Origin: Enterobacterales bacterium
Lineage (GTDB): Bacteria > Pseudomonadota > Gammaproteobacteria > Enterobacterales > Succinivibrionaceae
Reading direction: 5' to 3'
DNA: 8,314 nucleotides
NCBI GenBank assembly: GCA_900768635.1
Contig: CAAGDP010000087.1
Location: 1-8,314, forward strand
Each line of letters opens with the position of its first letter. The first letter of the stretch is position 1. Below the pieces are notes generated by a model that did not search any database, was not told where the DNA came from, and worked only from the letters and a program-made list of their open reading frames with translations. The translations under genes and the position numbers were made by a program. This document shows, piece after piece, positions 6,782-8,314 of the stretch.

Positions 6782-7666
6782 ATGCTCAGCTACCGTCATG
6801 CTTTTCATGTGGGAAACCATGCAGATGTTATCAAACATATTGTCCTTACAAAAATTCTGAGCTATCTGCTCAAAAAGGACAAGCCTGTAACTTATCTTGA
6901 TTCACATGCGGGAGCAGGTCTTTACAATCTTGCCGATCCCCAGGCACAGAAAACCGGAGAATATCATCTCGGGGTGAAGAAAATTCTCCACAATACCCGG
7001 CTTAAATCACTGGCTGAGGAGTATTTTCAGATTTTACATCAGGTGAATCCCGAACTGGAAAACAAAGGTCTTACTATATACCCCGGATCTCCTTTTATTG
7101 CCAAGCTGATGTTACGACCTCAGGACAAAATTCTGGCTGTAGAGCTTCACAACAGTGAGATTGAAAACCTTAAGCAGAATCTGGAATTCTGGAAAGATCG
7201 CCGGATCAATATCCATCACCGGGATGGTTTTGAAGGTCTTAAGGCGCTTACACCTCCTGCCATCCGGCGCGGACTGGTGCTGATGGATCCTTCCTATGAA
7301 ATGACCGAAGACTATAAAAAAACCATGGATGCCGTATCTCAGGTGCTGCAACGCTGGCCGGAAGCTACTGTTATGGTATGGTATCCTTTCCTTCGGGGAT
7401 CAAAGGATCACAGTCTGTTTATGCATGAAAAAGCCCGGAAATTGAAAGCCAGGGAAATTATTCATGTGGCTCTGTGTCCCTACTCTTCCCAGGAAGGTCC
7501 AGGCATGTATGGTTCAGGTATTTTTATCTTCAATCCTACCTTCGGACTTCTTCAGGAACTGCGCACATTTTTGCCGGTGTTGCATGAAGCACTGAAGCAG
7601 AGTAATCAGGCGGCAAGCCATGCTGAAACCATTCTTCAAAATGCTGATCTGTCTGTGAATAAATAA
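6782..7666 (+). CDS. rlmJ: 23S rRNA (adenine-N6)-methyltransferase RlmJ
   Basis: RlmJ uses S-adenosylmethionine to make N6-methyladenosine at position 2030 (E. coli numbering) of 23S rRNA, acting on unassembled or early rRNA. The 294-residue product begins MLSYRHAFHVGNHADVIKH, the family hallmark. It carries the SAM-binding motif I region TYLDSHAGAG (37-46), an acidic residue of the second strand (VELHNSE, 120-126), and catalytic motif IV DPSY at 169-172, where the usual form is DPPY. GSGIFIFNP (244-252) near the C-terminus is also typical. It is slightly longer than E. coli RlmJ (280). The ATG at 6782 starts one base after the yheS stop, so the two are almost certainly co-transcribed. I see no terminator in the 100 bases after it. 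Confidence 0.95.
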   Translation: MLSYRHAFHVGNHADVIKHIVLTKILSYLLKKDKPVTYLDSHAGAGLYNLADPQAQKTGEYHLGVKKILHNTRLKSLAEEYFQILHQVNPELENKGLTIYPGSPFIAKLMLRPQDKILAVELHNSEIENLKQNLEFWKDRRINIHHRDGFEGLKALTPPAIRRGLVLMDPSYEMTEDYKKTMDAVSQVLQRWPEATVMVWYPFLRGSKDHSLFMHEKARKLKAREIIHVALCPYSSQEGPGMYGSGIFIFNPTFGLLQELRTFLPVLHEALKQSNQAASHAETILQNADLSVNK

Positions 7667-7771
7667 TCTTCAGCCACGGGAAAATGTAGTTGTCGTTACT
7701 ATTCACTGCCGACCTGTTTTGTGCATTTTAACCTGCCGGAATAATCCTTTGAACTGACAGAAAATTTTTGA

Positions 7772-8218
7772 TTGAGCCATTTTTTTACCAGCAATCCGGT
7801 TATGAAAAATCATGCCAATGAACTGATCACAGGATTGTTTGAGGGTAATGCAAATGTTGTAGAGGATAAACTTAATGTTCTTCTGGAAAAGTATGTGTCC
7901 ATAAGAGATTTTGCTGTCAATGCACCGAAAGAAAACTATTACCACGATTTTATAAACGGATTGCTTGTGAACGGTATATCCCTTATTAAAGAGCAGAAGT
8001 CGAATTTTGAGTCCGGAAACGGCTATATGGATTTGATAATTAAATCCAGAAACGACATAGAAGAAATAGCAATCCTGGAACTGAAGCAGACTCCGGATGA
8101 AAATGGGAACGTGGATCTGATGGCCCGGGAGGCGGTGGAACAGATAATCCGGAAGAAATATGCTGAACCATATATTAGAAGAGAGAGCCTTGATACAGTT
8201 AACCTAGGATTTGACTAA
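7772..8218 (+). pseudogene. C-terminal remnant of an AAA-ATPase-like/PD-(D/E)XK nuclease family protein
   Basis: The open frame runs from a TTG at 7772 (first ATG at 7802, giving 138 residues). It matches the C-terminal PD-(D/E)XK nuclease-like domain (DUF1703 family) of large proteins found in many gut bacteria. Counting from the ATG, the ITGLFEGNANVVEDKLN helix region (9-25), YYHDFINGLL (46-55), NGYMDLII with Asp77, and AILELK (90-95) with Glu93 and Lys95 form the nuclease core, and a QIIRKKYAEPY helix (114-124) follows. Full-length family members exceed 500 residues and begin with an AAA-ATPase-like domain, which is missing. Neither possible start has a Shine-Dalgarno site. Just upstream, another frame (7777-7803) encodes PFFYQQSGY, resembling the YQSGY segment that normally lies between the two domains. 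The usual C-terminal GF-K-C pattern is cut by TAA at 8216. I read it as a decayed fragment; a short expressed protein is less likely. Confidence 0.7.
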
Positions 8219-8225
8219 AAGTAGC

Positions 8226-8233
8226 ACTATAGT
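8226..8233. repeat. Short palindrome resembling the right-edge operator core
   Basis: ACTATAGT is a perfect 8-bp palindrome, and its context GCACTATAGTTATAAAT resembles the core of the larger palindrome (CACTATATAGTGTTATTATA). The two centres are 53 bases apart, close to five helical turns. It could be a weaker second operator copy, or chance in AT-rich DNA. Confidence 0.25.
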
Positions 8234-8263
8234 TATAAATACAGGTAGAATAAGGCTTTTAAA

Positions 8264-8301
8264 TATTATATAATAACACTATATAGTGTTATTATATAAT
8301 A
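8264..8301. repeat. Perfect 38-bp AT-rich palindrome, probable operator or promoter element
   Basis: Every base from 8264 to 8282 pairs with its mirror between 8283 and 8301, with no spacer. The core is AACACTATATAGTGTT (8275-8290), flanked on both sides by TATAAT-containing arms. TATAAT at 8269-8274 could be a -10 for the next gene, with a start near 8281; the -35 position (TAGAAT, 8246-8251) is poor. By symmetry, -10-like hexamers also occur on the minus strand. A perfect palindrome over the start region, one step before a ribosome binding site, is the usual layout of an autoregulated operator. If transcribed whole, it would form a hairpin next to the ribosome binding site. Confidence 0.75.
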
Positions 8302-8307
8302 AAGGAG
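8302..8307 (+). promoter_or_regulatory. Ribosome binding site for a gene starting beyond the window
   Basis: AAGGAG is followed by seven bases to the window end with no start codon, so a start at about 8315 would have ideal spacing. It directly abuts the 38-bp palindrome. The identity of the gene cannot be seen from here. Confidence 0.6.
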
Positions 8308-8314
8308 CTTATCT

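Noticed and set aside
582..8213. 13-base exact repeat AACCTAGGATTTG at 582-594 and 8201-8213
   Set aside because: One such match in a window of this size and composition is expected about half the time by chance, and no flanking similarity extends it.

Overview
The window reads as a chromosomal segment of a flagellated gammaproteobacterium of moderate to low G+C. FlgT (an H-ring protein of sheathed or polar Vibrio/Aeromonas-type motors), a YheS-type ABC-F protein very close to the enterobacterial one, RlmJ and a 433-residue PurA all fit this class. The AT-rich intergenic spacers and the remnant of an AAA-ATPase-like/PD-(D/E)XK protein, a family abundant in gut anaerobes, make a host-associated member of the Aeromonadales (Succinivibrionaceae type) my best guess. 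That placement is inference and not proven by the sequence.

Layout. Bases 1 to about 500 hold no gene I can support. A well-matched sigma-54 promoter (505-520) then precedes flgT (615-1790, +). flgT runs convergently into a WYL-domain transcriptional regulator (1832-3049, -), and an 11-bp inverted repeat sits between the two and overlaps the regulator's stop codon. Upstream of the regulator, on the same strand, is purA (3297-4598, -), which ends in a strong intrinsic terminator (3245-3273), so the regulator most likely has its own promoter. purA is divergent from yheS (4834-6780, +), which has an extended -10 promoter (4798-4806) and a 10-bp palindrome in its -35 region. rlmJ (6782-7666, +) starts one base after the yheS stop, forming a two-gene unit in which both products act on the large ribosomal subunit. 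Next comes a broken C-terminal piece of a PD-(D/E)XK nuclease-like gene (7772-8218). The last 60 bases hold a perfect 38-bp AT-rich palindrome followed directly by a Shine-Dalgarno sequence for a gene that begins just outside the window.

How the genes relate. Most of the window is ordinary housekeeping: adenylate synthesis, ribosome maintenance and one flagellar part placed away from any flagellar cluster. The stretch from 7667 to the end is the accessory-like part, with gene debris plus an operator-like palindrome. The WYL regulator is an orphan with no obvious target beside it. I see no complete undescribed multi-gene system here. The best leads are the right-edge palindrome, the sigma-54 signal before flgT, the divergent WYL regulator and the decayed nuclease gene.
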